From contig JAAYJP010000095.1 of assembly GCA_012522875.1 (NCBI GenBank), positions 1 to 22,378 on the forward strand: 22,378 bases of DNA. The letters run 5' to 3'. This document shows positions 7,441 through 15,499 of the stretch, one piece after another. The notes under the pieces were generated by a model, which saw nothing but the letters and a program-made list of their open reading frames with translations, searched no databases and had not been told where the DNA came from. Source of the DNA: Clostridiales bacterium (lineage in GTDB: Bacteria; Bacillota; Clostridia; Christensenellales; Aristaeellaceae). Numbering within the stretch: the first letter of the stretch is position 1; every line of letters begins with the position of its first letter. Position numbers and translations under genes: made by a program.

Positions 7441-7925
7441 GGCGGCATCGCGTGCTGTCCTTGGCAGGCCTTCTGTTTTTGGCCGCTGTTTTGGCCGGCT
7501 GCTCCGTGAGGGAAGCGCCAACAGCCGCTTCCCTCACGCCCGTCGCCATCCAGATGGACCTGTCCCGCCTGAGCGATACCATGGCGTATGCCCGGATGTT
7601 TGAAATTGTGCATGACCCCGGTGAATACCTGGGCAAAACCGCCCGGATACAGGGCACCTATGTTCCCGTTCCAGACCCTGCCAGGGAAGGATTGTACTAT
7701 CATTTCCTGTTGGTGGCTGATATCACCGGATGCTGCGAGATCGGCATAGAGTTCTTTCTGGACGGCCGCCGCTATCCCGAAGACTACCCCCCGGAATATG
7801 CCCGGATCGAACTGGAGGGTGTGTTTGATATGGCCACTGTATCGGGGAACCGGCATATCTGTCTGAAAGCGGAGAAAATCAGGGTGATATGGAAGGCAGA
7901 GCCTGTTCCCCCGCCAGTTCCCTGA
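7437..7925 (+). CDS. Small lipoprotein coupled to znuB, possible OB-fold, unknown function
   Basis: The 162-residue product has a signal peptide with lipobox LAGC (C22), so it should be anchored to the outer face of the membrane. The mature part has a short tether, then MFEIVHDPGEYLGKTARIQG, YYHFLLVADITGCCEIGIEF with C99-C100, and YARIELEGVFD. The spacing of the G-K-x-x-R-x-x-G strand, the CC pair and the final strand resembles the C-terminal OB-like part of the TIGR03943/YcgQ family, which in Bacillus is Zur-controlled; this is a remembered pattern and a weak inference. It overlaps znuB by ATGA and so is certainly part of the operon. Its 3' end overlaps the 3' end of addB on the other strand by 47 bases. 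Function is unknown; a role in zinc binding or handover at the surface is a guess from context. Confidence 0.82.
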   Translation: MRRHRVLSLAGLLFLAAVLAGCSVREAPTAASLTPVAIQMDLSRLSDTMAYARMFEIVHDPGEYLGKTARIQGTYVPVPDPAREGLYYHFLLVADITGCCEIGIEFFLDGRRYPEDYPPEYARIELEGVFDMATVSGNRHICLKAEKIRVIWKAEPVPPPVP

Positions 7926-10900
7926 ATGTCACCTTCCCCAATACCCGTTTGGCCCGCTCGGTGTGCAGGTTTTCCAGCCGGCAGATGTCCTTGTAGCGGC
8001 AGTATGCGCAGGCAGCACGGCGGCGGTTGTTGACCAGGGGGGACCGGTCAATGACACCGGAGGAAATTCTGCTGGAGATGCTCCGGGCTGTGTCCGCCGC
8101 CAGGCGAAGGAGCCGGCCCATACCCTCAGGGCTCAGGAGAAAGTCCCTGTCCATCACCAGGCCGTCATTTTTGGTGAGTTTCATCAGGGAGTAGGGCGGG
8201 TCTGCCGCATCCATCAGGCGGATAACAGCGCTGTCTGCGAGCAGAATGCCGCTCAAGCGCAGGCGCCTGATTGCCTCCTTGCGCGCTTTGTCTGCGTTTT
8301 CTGCCCGCACCAGGGGATCGTCCAGCAGCTGGTAAAAGGCACCGGCAGGCCTGATGTCCCTGCCCTGCCCCTTGGCGGCATAGAGGTAAAGCAGCAGCGC
8401 CAACTGGCTGCCCGCCTGTACCTCCGCTGCATCCAGCTGGTTGCGCCCGGTTTTATAGTCGATGACGCGCAGGTACCGCTGCCCCTCATGCACCGCCATA
8501 TCCGCGCGGTCAATGACGCCTTTGAGCCGCAGCACAGAGCCATCCTCAAGCTGAAGCTCCACCGGAGGGATGCCGCCGCTCATGCCAAAGCGCAGCTCAA
8601 AGCCCACCGGCGCAAAGGCGCTGGCTTTGGCAGCTTCGGTAATCACCTGTGCCATGTTCCGGCAAACTCCCAGGTAATTTCCGGACATGTGCCGGTTTCT
8701 GGCTGTGTCGGAAAAAGGGGTTTGATCCCAGTTCTCCGTCAGTGGCGCCATCGCGGCATCCACAGCAGCGCGCACCTGTTCATCCGTCATATCCGGCCAT
8801 CCGGGCATCGCCATGGCGTGTCGCCCAAAACCCTCCATCGCCTGGTGGCAAAAACTCCCGTAGTCGGCCGGCTGGACGGCCCAAACCAGGCGCTCATGGG
8901 GCTTAAGGCCATAAGTCACAAAGTGCCTGAAGGGGCACTCGGCATAGGTTTCCAGCCGGGAGACGGACACTGTATCCGATGAGAAAAGCTCATTGGCCTC
9001 CTTCTGGGACAGCCTTTTCCGGGGAGAATCTCCCTGGGCTGCTTTCATGATCGCCTCTGCCAGCGGGCTGAAGGCGCCATTGCTTTTCAGCCAGGCCCAG
9101 GCCTCCTGCCAGGCAGGGGGAACATCCCTTTCTCTCCATAGGCCTGCCAGTTCATCAATGGCTGGAATGGGAGCCACAGGCTCAGCTTCCCTGAGGCTGC
9201 CCATGGCGCCGCCCTCTTCTGCCAAACCCGGGAAGAGCCCCCGGATGCGTGATAAATGGCTCAGCGGTGCCAGCGCCTTGCCTGCCTCGTCTGAGAGGGC
9301 ATAGCTCAAATACAGCTTCTCTCCGGCAGCGGCCAATGCTTTCCACAAGTCCAGTTGCCCTATGGCGTCCTTTTCGTCCCGCGGGAGATCCATGCATACC
9401 TGGAAAACCTTCTCCAGCGCCTGGCGCTCGGGATCTGTCATCAGGGGCTCAGACGCCCGGTTCATGACCCCGCTGTTGAGGCCCAGGACGAAGACCACCC
9501 TGGCATGGCCAGGCATAAGTTGCCCCAGCCCGCCGACTTGTACGCATTGTTTTTGGGGCGGCAGCGCGGATAGTTCGGTCTGTGAAAGGCCGGTGGACAA
9601 AAGAGCGGGAAACTGGCTCATGGGAACGCGCTCATCCCCCAGAAGTTCCGCCATTTGATCGAACAACCCACAGAGTTTGTCCCACACCTGTCGGGTGCGT
9701 ACTGCTTCATCTGGCATGCCTTCCGCCAACAAGGTTTGCTCCAGCGCTACCATCTGCTGGTAGGCGCCAATTTCATCCAGGAAAGCAATGACCCCATCTA
9801 AGGAGTCGGCGGCACTGCGAGCTTTGGACAGGCGGCTGCGCAGGTTGATCACTGGATCCAAAGCCTTGATCCGCAGCGTTTCCATCGCTTCCGATTCTTC
9901 CCCCCGGGAAAAAGGCCGGATCCACCGACTCCCATAGATGCCATAGGCCAGGGCATAATTCTCCAGCGCCCAGGCTTCATGAGCGGCTATGGGAGAGAAG
10001 GGGGACTTGATATAATCGAACACATCATCCTGCCGCCAGGCGGAGGACCTGATGCATTCCAGGGCGCTTATCAGGCAGCGCACCAGGCTGTGGCCCAGGA
10101 TGGGCTCCTTTTCCGCCAGGTAGTGGGAGATGCGGTAGTCCCGGAAGACGCCAGGCAGAAAGCGCCCGTATTCAGTGGGGTTAGCAAGCACCACCACGAT
10201 ATCCCCGGGCGCGGTGCCGCTTTGCATCGCCGCGAGGATACGCTGGGCCACCCAGCGCACCTCCGCATAGGGGTTGCGGGCGGCATAGAGGCCGATGTGC
10301 TCTGGCGGCTGCAAACAGGGCATTCGCCTGGGGCGCATAAAATGGCGTTCCAAATAGGCCAGGTCATCGGGGCGATGCGGCCCGTCGGTATGCCAGACAG
10401 CCTTCCAGGACAGCCCGGCTTGCGCCAGCGCTGCGGTTAGGTGATCGACGCTTCGGTTCACCGGGGAAAAGGCATCTCCATCGGGCGCCGTGGGCTTATC
10501 CCTTACCAGGGCTACCAGCATGTGTCCGGCTCGGTGGGCCCAGGCGGTGATCAGGCGGATCAGAGGAGGGCTCAGCAGGTCAAAACCATATACAAAGAAG
10601 CTGGCGCCTGAATAAAGATCACTTGCAGCAAACCGGGCCAGCGTCTCCCTCTGGATATCTTCGCTGTCGGCGGATTTTCCGGCCAGAAGGCGATCATATT
10701 CCGCGTATAACAACGCCAGGTCACGCAGTTTTCCGGGCACCTCAGCACCCGGTGATGCTGCCAGCTGCTCAGGGGTGATGCCAGCCCCTTTCAGTTCGGT
10801 AATCGCCTCAGTGACCTGGCCGGCAAATCCTGGCCTGTTGGTTACACTGCCGTAGTAAGACAACTCCGCCTTTATCCGCCTGGCGCCGCGGGCAATAGTC

Positions 10901-11166
10901 ATCAGTTTTCCGCGTTCATCAATCCGGGCTCCCTCGCCCTGGCCCAGGCGGTCAGCCACCCGGCTTATAAAGCGGGATGGGGAGAGCACATGAAGCCGGA
11001 AAAAGCCGGGCACCTGAAGCAGATCCAGCATATCCCGCTCGGCGGATAATGTATACTGCTCCGGGACCAGGAGTACGACCTCACCGCCCTGAGAATACGC
11101 CTCTGCAATTTTATGTGCCACGGGCTGCCACAGGCTGCCCGCGCGCCCGCTCAAAATGGTCAGCAT
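7879..11166 (-). CDS. addB: AddB-like subunit of the AddAB helicase-nuclease
   Basis: AddB works with AddA to resect double-strand breaks and to recognise Chi. The 1095 residues fit the family. The N-terminus (ILSGRAGSLWQ, then VVLLVPEQYTLSAERDML) aligns with the helicase-like domain of Bacillus AddB, but the Walker A motif, GRxGSGKT in Bacillus, is GRAGSLWQ here, so the ATP loop is lost. The C-terminal RecB-like nuclease looks complete: GVIDRADM, VIDYKTG (D903, K905), then GSQLALLLYLYA. Four iron-sulphur cysteines are present: C744 (YAECPFRHF), C1053, C1056 and C1062 (CAYCRYKDIC). The ribosome site GAGGAGG precedes the ATG. addA, usually next to addB, is absent on both sides here. Confidence 0.9.
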   Translation of the reverse strand: MLTILSGRAGSLWQPVAHKIAEAYSQGGEVVLLVPEQYTLSAERDMLDLLQVPGFFRLHVLSPSRFISRVADRLGQGEGARIDERGKLMTIARGARRIKAELSYYGSVTNRPGFAGQVTEAITELKGAGITPEQLAASPGAEVPGKLRDLALLYAEYDRLLAGKSADSEDIQRETLARFAASDLYSGASFFVYGFDLLSPPLIRLITAWAHRAGHMLVALVRDKPTAPDGDAFSPVNRSVDHLTAALAQAGLSWKAVWHTDGPHRPDDLAYLERHFMRPRRMPCLQPPEHIGLYAARNPYAEVRWVAQRILAAMQSGTAPGDIVVVLANPTEYGRFLPGVFRDYRISHYLAEKEPILGHSLVRCLISALECIRSSAWRQDDVFDYIKSPFSPIAAHEAWALENYALAYGIYGSRWIRPFSRGEESEAMETLRIKALDPVINLRSRLSKARSAADSLDGVIAFLDEIGAYQQMVALEQTLLAEGMPDEAVRTRQVWDKLCGLFDQMAELLGDERVPMSQFPALLSTGLSQTELSALPPQKQCVQVGGLGQLMPGHARVVFVLGLNSGVMNRASEPLMTDPERQALEKVFQVCMDLPRDEKDAIGQLDLWKALAAAGEKLYLSYALSDEAGKALAPLSHLSRIRGLFPGLAEEGGAMGSLREAEPVAPIPAIDELAGLWRERDVPPAWQEAWAWLKSNGAFSPLAEAIMKAAQGDSPRKRLSQKEANELFSSDTVSVSRLETYAECPFRHFVTYGLKPHERLVWAVQPADYGSFCHQAMEGFGRHAMAMPGWPDMTDEQVRAAVDAAMAPLTENWDQTPFSDTARNRHMSGNYLGVCRNMAQVITEAAKASAFAPVGFELRFGMSGGIPPVELQLEDGSVLRLKGVIDRADMAVHEGQRYLRVIDYKTGRNQLDAAEVQAGSQLALLLYLYAAKGQGRDIRPAGAFYQLLDDPLVRAENADKARKEAIRRLRLSGILLADSAVIRLMDAADPPYSLMKLTKNDGLVMDRDFLLSPEGMGRLLRLAADTARSISSRISSGVIDRSPLVNNRRRAACAYCRYKDICRLENLHTERAKRVLGKVTFRELAGEQALPSISP

Positions 11167-11187
11167 ATTCCACCCTCCTCAGGCGGA

Positions 11188-11196
11188 ATTATACCA
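11188..11196 (-). promoter_or_regulatory. Extended -10 promoter of addB
   Basis: On the minus strand TGG-TATAAT gives a perfect -10 with the TGN extension; the -35 region (CCGGCG-like) is poor, which is common for extended -10 promoters. The start codon is about 22 bases downstream of the hexamer. Confidence 0.65.
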
Positions 11197-11222
11197 TATC
11201 CTGTCCATCCCGCCGGGCATGT

Positions 11223-11251
11223 TTGCGGGGGCATTTTGCCTATGATATAAT
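11223..11251 (+). promoter_or_regulatory. Promoter of the phosphorylase gene
   Basis: TTGCGG (11223-11228), a 17-base spacer and TATAAT (11246-11251) with TGA directly in front (extended -10). It lies back to back with the addB promoter, with the two -10 elements about 50 bases apart. Confidence 0.78.
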
Positions 11252-11279
11252 GCGCTGGGATTACCCTGAAGGAGGATCT

Positions 11280-13721
11280 ATGCAAGCCTGCACTTACACG
11301 AAAGACCAGATCAAGCAGTCCATTCTCGGAAAACTCCAGCGTTACAACGGGAAAACATTGAAGGAGGCCAGCGCACACCAGGTTTACTATGCTGTGGCAT
11401 CCACGCTCCGGGACCAGATCATGCAGCAATGGGTGGATTCCCGTGAGACGGATGAAAAAGCCGGCGGGAAAAGGCTTTACTATATCTCCATTGAGTTCCT
11501 CCTGGGAAGGATGCTGTTCAATAACGCCCTGAACCTGTTGTGCACGGAAAATTATACCAGGGCGCTGACGGAACTTGAGTTGTCCTGGAAGGACATTTTT
11601 TATGAGGAGCCGGAGCCGGGTCTTGGCAATGGCGGTCTGGGGCGCCTGGCCGCCTGCTTTATGGATTCGCTGGCCACACTGGATATGCCGGCGATGGGTT
11701 CAACCATCCGCTATGAATACGGGCTCTTTCGCCAGAAACTGACCGGCGGCCAGCAAGTGGAGTTGCCTGACGATTGGCTGGAGAACGGCAATGTCTGGGA
11801 AGTAGCGGATATGGAAAATGTCTTTGATGTCTGCTTTGAGGGGACCGTGGCCACTGAAATCCGAAACGGACGTGCCACCTTTACCCTGGCGGATCCACGG
11901 GTGGTGGAAGCTGTACCCTATGATATGCCAGCGGTCGGCCATGGGAACGGCCGGGTCAACACCCTGCGCACCTGGCGGGCCCGCAGCAAGCGCGGGCTGG
12001 ACCTGGGTGCCTTTTCCAGCGGAGATTACATCAACGCCACCAAGGAAAACGACCTGGCCGATGTGATTTCCAAGGTCCTCTATCCGGAAGACAACCATTA
12101 CGAGGGCAAGACGCTCAGGCTCTCCCAGCATTATTTCCTGGTCAGCGCCACCCTGCAATACGCGCTGAAGGTGTTTATGCGCCAGTATGGCCATGACTTT
12201 CGCATTCTGCCAGACAAGGTGGTCTTCCATATCAATGACACCCACCCGGGCCTGGTGATCCCGGAGATGATGCGTCTGCTTATGGACGAATACGGCTTGG
12301 GCTGGGATGAGGCGCAGGCGATCACCAACCGCTGCATGGCCTATACCAACCATACCATTATGGCCGAAGCCCTGGAGCGCTGGCCGCAGGATCTGGTCAA
12401 GCGTCACCTGCCCCGCATCTACATGATTCTGGAGGAAATGAACCGAAGGCTGGGGGAAAAGCTGTGGAACCACTATCCTGGTGAATGGGACCGCATCGCC
12501 CGGATGTCAATTCTGGCGTATGACACGGTGCACATGGCCAATCTCTGCGTGTCCCAGAGTTATTCCGTCAACGGCGTCAGCCGCCTTCATGGGGAGATCA
12601 TAAGAAGAGATACCTTTTCTGACTATGGCAGAATCATGGGGGGCAAGTTTACTTTTGTCACCAACGGTGTTACCCACCGCAGGTGGCTGATGGCCTGCAA
12701 TCCCCGCCTCGCGGCGCTGATAACCGAGTCTATTGGCGAAAGCTGGATCAAGGAGCCGGAGCGACTGAGGGAACTGATTCCCTTTAAGGATGACGCCGCT
12801 TTTCGGGAGCGGTATGCAGCCATCAAGCGGCAGAATAAGGAGGTCTTCAGTGAGTTCCTAACCCACCGCCAGGAGATGAGTGCGGACCCCGGGTTCATGT
12901 TTGATGTACAGGTGAAGCGCTTGCATGAGTACAAGCGGCAGCTGCTTAATGCCCTGCACATCCATGTGCTCTACAACCGGATCATGGATGACCCCAACTT
13001 CCAGATGCCCCCGCGACTGTTTGTTTTTGGCGCCAAGGCCAGCCGGGGCTATGCGAAGGCTAAAATCATCATCCGGTATATCCTGGCGCTCTCCCGGCTG
13101 ATTGACCGCACCCCCAGGGCAAAAAAGATGCTGCGGGTGCTGTTTGTGGAGAACTGGAATGTCTCTGCCGCAGAGTCGCTCATACCCGCGGCGGACTTGA
13201 GCGAGCAGATTTCCACCGCTGGCAAGGAGGCTTCCGGCACCGGCAACATGAAACTGATGATGAACGGTGCCGTGACTATTGGTACCCTTGATGGGGCAAA
13301 TGTTGAAATCTCTGAATCTGTTGGCAAGGACAATATCTATATCTTTGGCATGAAAGCCGAGGAGGTGGCCGCGCTTTATAAGGAAGGGACCTACTCACCG
13401 GTGCAGATATTTGAGCAGAATGTGGAGATCAGGAAGGCGATGACGCAAATGATTGACGGCACCCTCTTCCCGGACAACCCAGCGCTGCTGCAGACGCTCT
13501 ACCATGACCTGCTCTTTGGCGCGGGCGGCAGCCATCCGGATAACTACTTTGTGCTCAAGGACTTTGGCGCCTATGCCACGACCCAGCAGGAAGTGGACCG
13601 GGACTATGCCGACCAGGAGAAATGGCTGCGCATGGCCATAACCAATACCGCCATGTCGGGATTCTTCTCCACTGACCGCACCATCGCCGAGTATAACGAC
13701 AGGATCTGGCATCTGAAGTAA
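11280..13721 (+). CDS. glgP: Glycogen/starch/maltodextrin phosphorylase
   Basis: The enzyme releases glucose-1-phosphate from alpha-1,4-glucans with phosphate and pyridoxal phosphate; it is cytosolic. The 813 residues match the GT35 family. Seen are KRLYYISIEFLLGRML near residue 70, EPEPGLGNGGLGRLAACF, WEVADMENVF, FHINDTHPGLVIPEMMRLL, VQVKRLHEYKRQLLN and the PLP signature EASGTGNMKLMMNGA with the Schiff-base lysine K658. The start is set by AAGGAGG five bases before ATG 11280; the frame is open further upstream but that part is antisense to addB and crosses the promoter, so it is not used. No other glycogen gene is adjacent, so the physiological substrate (glycogen or maltodextrin) cannot be decided. 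Confidence 0.96.
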   Translation: MQACTYTKDQIKQSILGKLQRYNGKTLKEASAHQVYYAVASTLRDQIMQQWVDSRETDEKAGGKRLYYISIEFLLGRMLFNNALNLLCTENYTRALTELELSWKDIFYEEPEPGLGNGGLGRLAACFMDSLATLDMPAMGSTIRYEYGLFRQKLTGGQQVELPDDWLENGNVWEVADMENVFDVCFEGTVATEIRNGRATFTLADPRVVEAVPYDMPAVGHGNGRVNTLRTWRARSKRGLDLGAFSSGDYINATKENDLADVISKVLYPEDNHYEGKTLRLSQHYFLVSATLQYALKVFMRQYGHDFRILPDKVVFHINDTHPGLVIPEMMRLLMDEYGLGWDEAQAITNRCMAYTNHTIMAEALERWPQDLVKRHLPRIYMILEEMNRRLGEKLWNHYPGEWDRIARMSILAYDTVHMANLCVSQSYSVNGVSRLHGEIIRRDTFSDYGRIMGGKFTFVTNGVTHRRWLMACNPRLAALITESIGESWIKEPERLRELIPFKDDAAFRERYAAIKRQNKEVFSEFLTHRQEMSADPGFMFDVQVKRLHEYKRQLLNALHIHVLYNRIMDDPNFQMPPRLFVFGAKASRGYAKAKIIIRYILALSRLIDRTPRAKKMLRVLFVENWNVSAAESLIPAADLSEQISTAGKEASGTGNMKLMMNGAVTIGTLDGANVEISESVGKDNIYIFGMKAEEVAALYKEGTYSPVQIFEQNVEIRKAMTQMIDGTLFPDNPALLQTLYHDLLFGAGGSHPDNYFVLKDFGAYATTQQEVDRDYADQEKWLRMAITNTAMSGFFSTDRTIAEYNDRIWHLK

Positions 13722-13741
13722 CCAGAAATGAATGATTCGGA

Positions 13742-13775
13742 GGGCTGGCACCTATGATGGTGCCAGCCCCCTTTA
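13742..13775 (+). terminator. Terminator of the phosphorylase gene
   Basis: Arms GGGCTGGCACC (13742-13752) and GGTGCCAGCCC (13759-13769) give an 11-bp perfect stem with a 6-base loop. The following tail (CCTTTAT) is only weakly T-rich, but the stem is strong and sits 20 bases after the stop. Confidence 0.7.
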
Positions 13776-13788
13776 TCAGCATACCGAT

Positions 13789-14693
13789 TCAGATTACCGG
13801 GAAATATGCCCTGACCCACTGATTTCCGCTCCTGTAATCACACATGCCGAAAGCCGTTTTCAATGCCGTATGCTCTCAGCAGCGTGCCCGTGCGAACGGC
13901 GTCCTTGCGCAGCGCGTAGTCATAGCCCGGGCCGCAAAAGACGGGGGTTGTCTGAGACAGGGTGACCTCATCATACGGCTGCGTACCTTGGGCAACAGGC
14001 CCGTAGGTGTTTATGCGCTTCATGCCAGTGTAGGCTTGGTACTTCTGCCCATTCCAGTCGAATTCCACCATGCCCCAGGGGACGCCGGTGGTGACCGATT
14101 CGACCGGCATGATTTCCGTGTTCTGGGGCCGGAACGGGCTGACCTACGCTGGTTAAGGCTGGCAGGGGTATAGCTTCTGGGCGGATTTTCGGGAACTTTC
14201 AATACAATCCGCCGGATATCCGTAAAGCTGACCTGGCAATAGTCTGCAATACTGCCGCCTGATTGCAGCGAGGACATAACCATTTCGGCGGCTTCAGGAA
14301 CGATTATGTAATTCATAGGTCCTGCAGCGATTTGCCCAAAAGCGGTATTACATGAAAAAACCCACGTAAAACCTGGAGCAAAAAGATACATGCTGAAAAT
14401 GAAAGGATTTGCTGGAGATGAAGCCAGATATACCTTTGTGCCTGGATCGGAATCTTCTTATGTTGCATAAACTTTGCCGATGTTATTGACGGCTCCAACA
14501 GATACAGTTGCTGCAGCCATCAGCCGCTGCTGCTTGTCCGCCATTAGGGCGCTTACATTCCCGCCAGCGAGATCATCAATGGCGAACAGGTGTTCCTGAA
14601 ATGGTCGAAGTAAGCCTGTGCTGGAAGCAAGGATCCAGTCAAAGCCAGAACCGCCAGCAAGAGCACGCTTTTCCGCCTTACAGCCATAGACAT
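13789..14693 (-). pseudogene. Decayed gene for a secreted SH3-like protein
   Basis: An ATG at 14693 with a GGAGAGG ribosome site opens a clear signal peptide (VRRKSVLLLAVLALTGSLLPAQA). The frame then breaks near 14600; the continuation HLFAIDDLAGGNVSALMADK to GKVYAT is in another frame and ends at an in-frame TAA (14458-14460). The same frame resumes as EDSDPGTKVYLASS and runs to about 14140. After another shift it continues EIMPVESVTTGVPWGMVEF, YQAYTGMKRINTYGPVAQG and TTPVFCGPGYDYALRKDAV, SH3-like in style. A last shift near 13850 leads to MCDYRSGNQWVRAYFPVI and the stop at 13789-13791. Three frameshifts and one nonsense codon in about 300 residues mark a pseudogene. The SH3-like call rests on the GPGYDYA...TGTLLRAYGIENGF...NQWVRAYFPV pattern of clostridial exported proteins. 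Confidence 0.75.
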
Positions 14694-14893
14694 CTTGTGC
14701 TTCCTCTCCATTTCGCAATGAAATTCATATTATGTTATTGGGAAGTGCCGGAAAGATAATGAAATGAGCCTGACAAAAGCCAATCATACAATCAGATGTT
14801 AGTTTGTAAAACAATCCCAAGCGCCATCAGTCGAATTGCTGCAGGTGCAAATGCATCGGCTTGATGCAGATCGAAGAGGAGAGGCGCAGAAAG

Positions 14894-14922
14894 TCGACAA
14901 CAACTCCCGCCCTTTATATAAT
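14894..14922 (+). promoter_or_regulatory. Promoter of queT
   Basis: TCGACA (14894-14899), a 17-base spacer and TATAAT (14917-14922). Transcription would begin near 14929. The stretch between the pseudogene start (14693) and this promoter holds only a small TGCATC/GATGCA hairpin (14852-14868) and no recognisable gene. Confidence 0.8.
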
Positions 14923-14928
14923 TGGATT

Positions 14929-14978
14929 GAGCCACGCGGCGTTTCGCGCTGCCAAGGCGATAATATACGAGGTGTAAA
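14929..14978 (+). promoter_or_regulatory. Short structured leader of queT
   Basis: The predicted leader is about 50 bases. GCGGCG (14936-14941) and CGCTGC (14947-14952) form a 6-bp stem with one G-U pair, followed by CAAGGCGATAATATAC and the ribosome site GAGG (14969-14972). queT genes are often under preQ1 riboswitches, but the class I consensus is not visible here; a riboswitch is only a possibility. Confidence 0.3.
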
Positions 14979-15458
14979 ATGAAAACCTTGCCTCCCTGGC
15001 TTAACAGCCGCGTTCTGGCCTTCTCTGGCATCATCGCGGCGCTTTATGTGGCGCTCACCCTTCTGTTTGCCCCGATCAGCTATGGGCAGATTCAGTTTCG
15101 CATATCAGAAGCGCTCACCCTGCTGCCAGTCATTTCCCCGGCCGGCATTCCGGGGTTGTTTGTGGGCTGTTTCATCAGCAACATCTTCGGCGGAAGCGTG
15201 ATTGACGCTGTCTTCGGCTCCCTGGCCAGCCTCCTGGCGGCTATCCTCACCCGGCGCTTTCGCGATAGGATCTGGCTGGCGGCGCTGATGCCCGTGGTGA
15301 CAAACGCCGTGGTTATCAGCCTGGTACTTTGGTATACCAGCGGCCTTCACCCCTTCATAAGCTTTCTAACAGTTGGCGCCGGCCAGGCAGCCGTGTGCTA
15401 CCTTTTGGGCGTTCCTTTGGTTAAATTGATGCAAAACCGGGGGATTGAACTGACCTGA
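14979..15458 (+). CDS. queT: QueT-type queuosine-precursor ECF transporter, S component
   Basis: The 159-residue hydrophobic protein has about five to six membrane spans. The stretch APISYGQIQFRISEALTLLPV is the hallmark of the QueT (COG4708) family, and GIPGLFVGCFISNIFGG follows as expected. The S component binds preQ1 or another queuosine precursor in the membrane and works with a shared ECF module (EcfT and two ATPases), which is not in this window. GAGGTG precedes the ATG. It is a single-gene unit with a consensus promoter and the shared bidirectional terminator downstream. Confidence 0.9.
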   Translation: MKTLPPWLNSRVLAFSGIIAALYVALTLLFAPISYGQIQFRISEALTLLPVISPAGIPGLFVGCFISNIFGGSVIDAVFGSLASLLAAILTRRFRDRIWLAALMPVVTNAVVISLVLWYTSGLHPFISFLTVGAGQAAVCYLLGVPLVKLMQNRGIELT

Positions 15459-15461
15459 GTG

Positions 15462-15498
15462 AAAAAAGCCCTGGAAGGCAGGTGTCCCTTCCGGGGCT
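15462..15498. terminator. Bidirectional terminator between queT and the Gx transporter gene
   Basis: Arms AGCCCTGGAAGG (15467-15478) and CCTTCCGGGGCT (15487-15498) pair over 12 bases with one G-T mismatch pair and an 8-base loop. Minus-strand transcripts meet a run of six T directly after it (15462-15467 complement); plus-strand transcripts meet GCTATTTT. It abuts the stop codon of the minus-strand gene. Confidence 0.85.
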
Positions 15499-15499
15499 G

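Noticed and set aside
7963..8982. Open frame of 339 codons on the plus strand inside addB
   Set aside because: Antisense to the conserved nuclease end of AddB; no family likeness, a shadow of GC-rich codon use.
10977..11279. N-terminal extension of the phosphorylase
   Set aside because: The extra residues are antisense to addB, cross the divergent promoters and lack family similarity; AAGGAGG fixes the start at 11280.
14929..14978. Firm call of a preQ1 riboswitch before queT
   Set aside because: The class I consensus is not present and only a fragment recalls class II, so it is kept as a possibility only.
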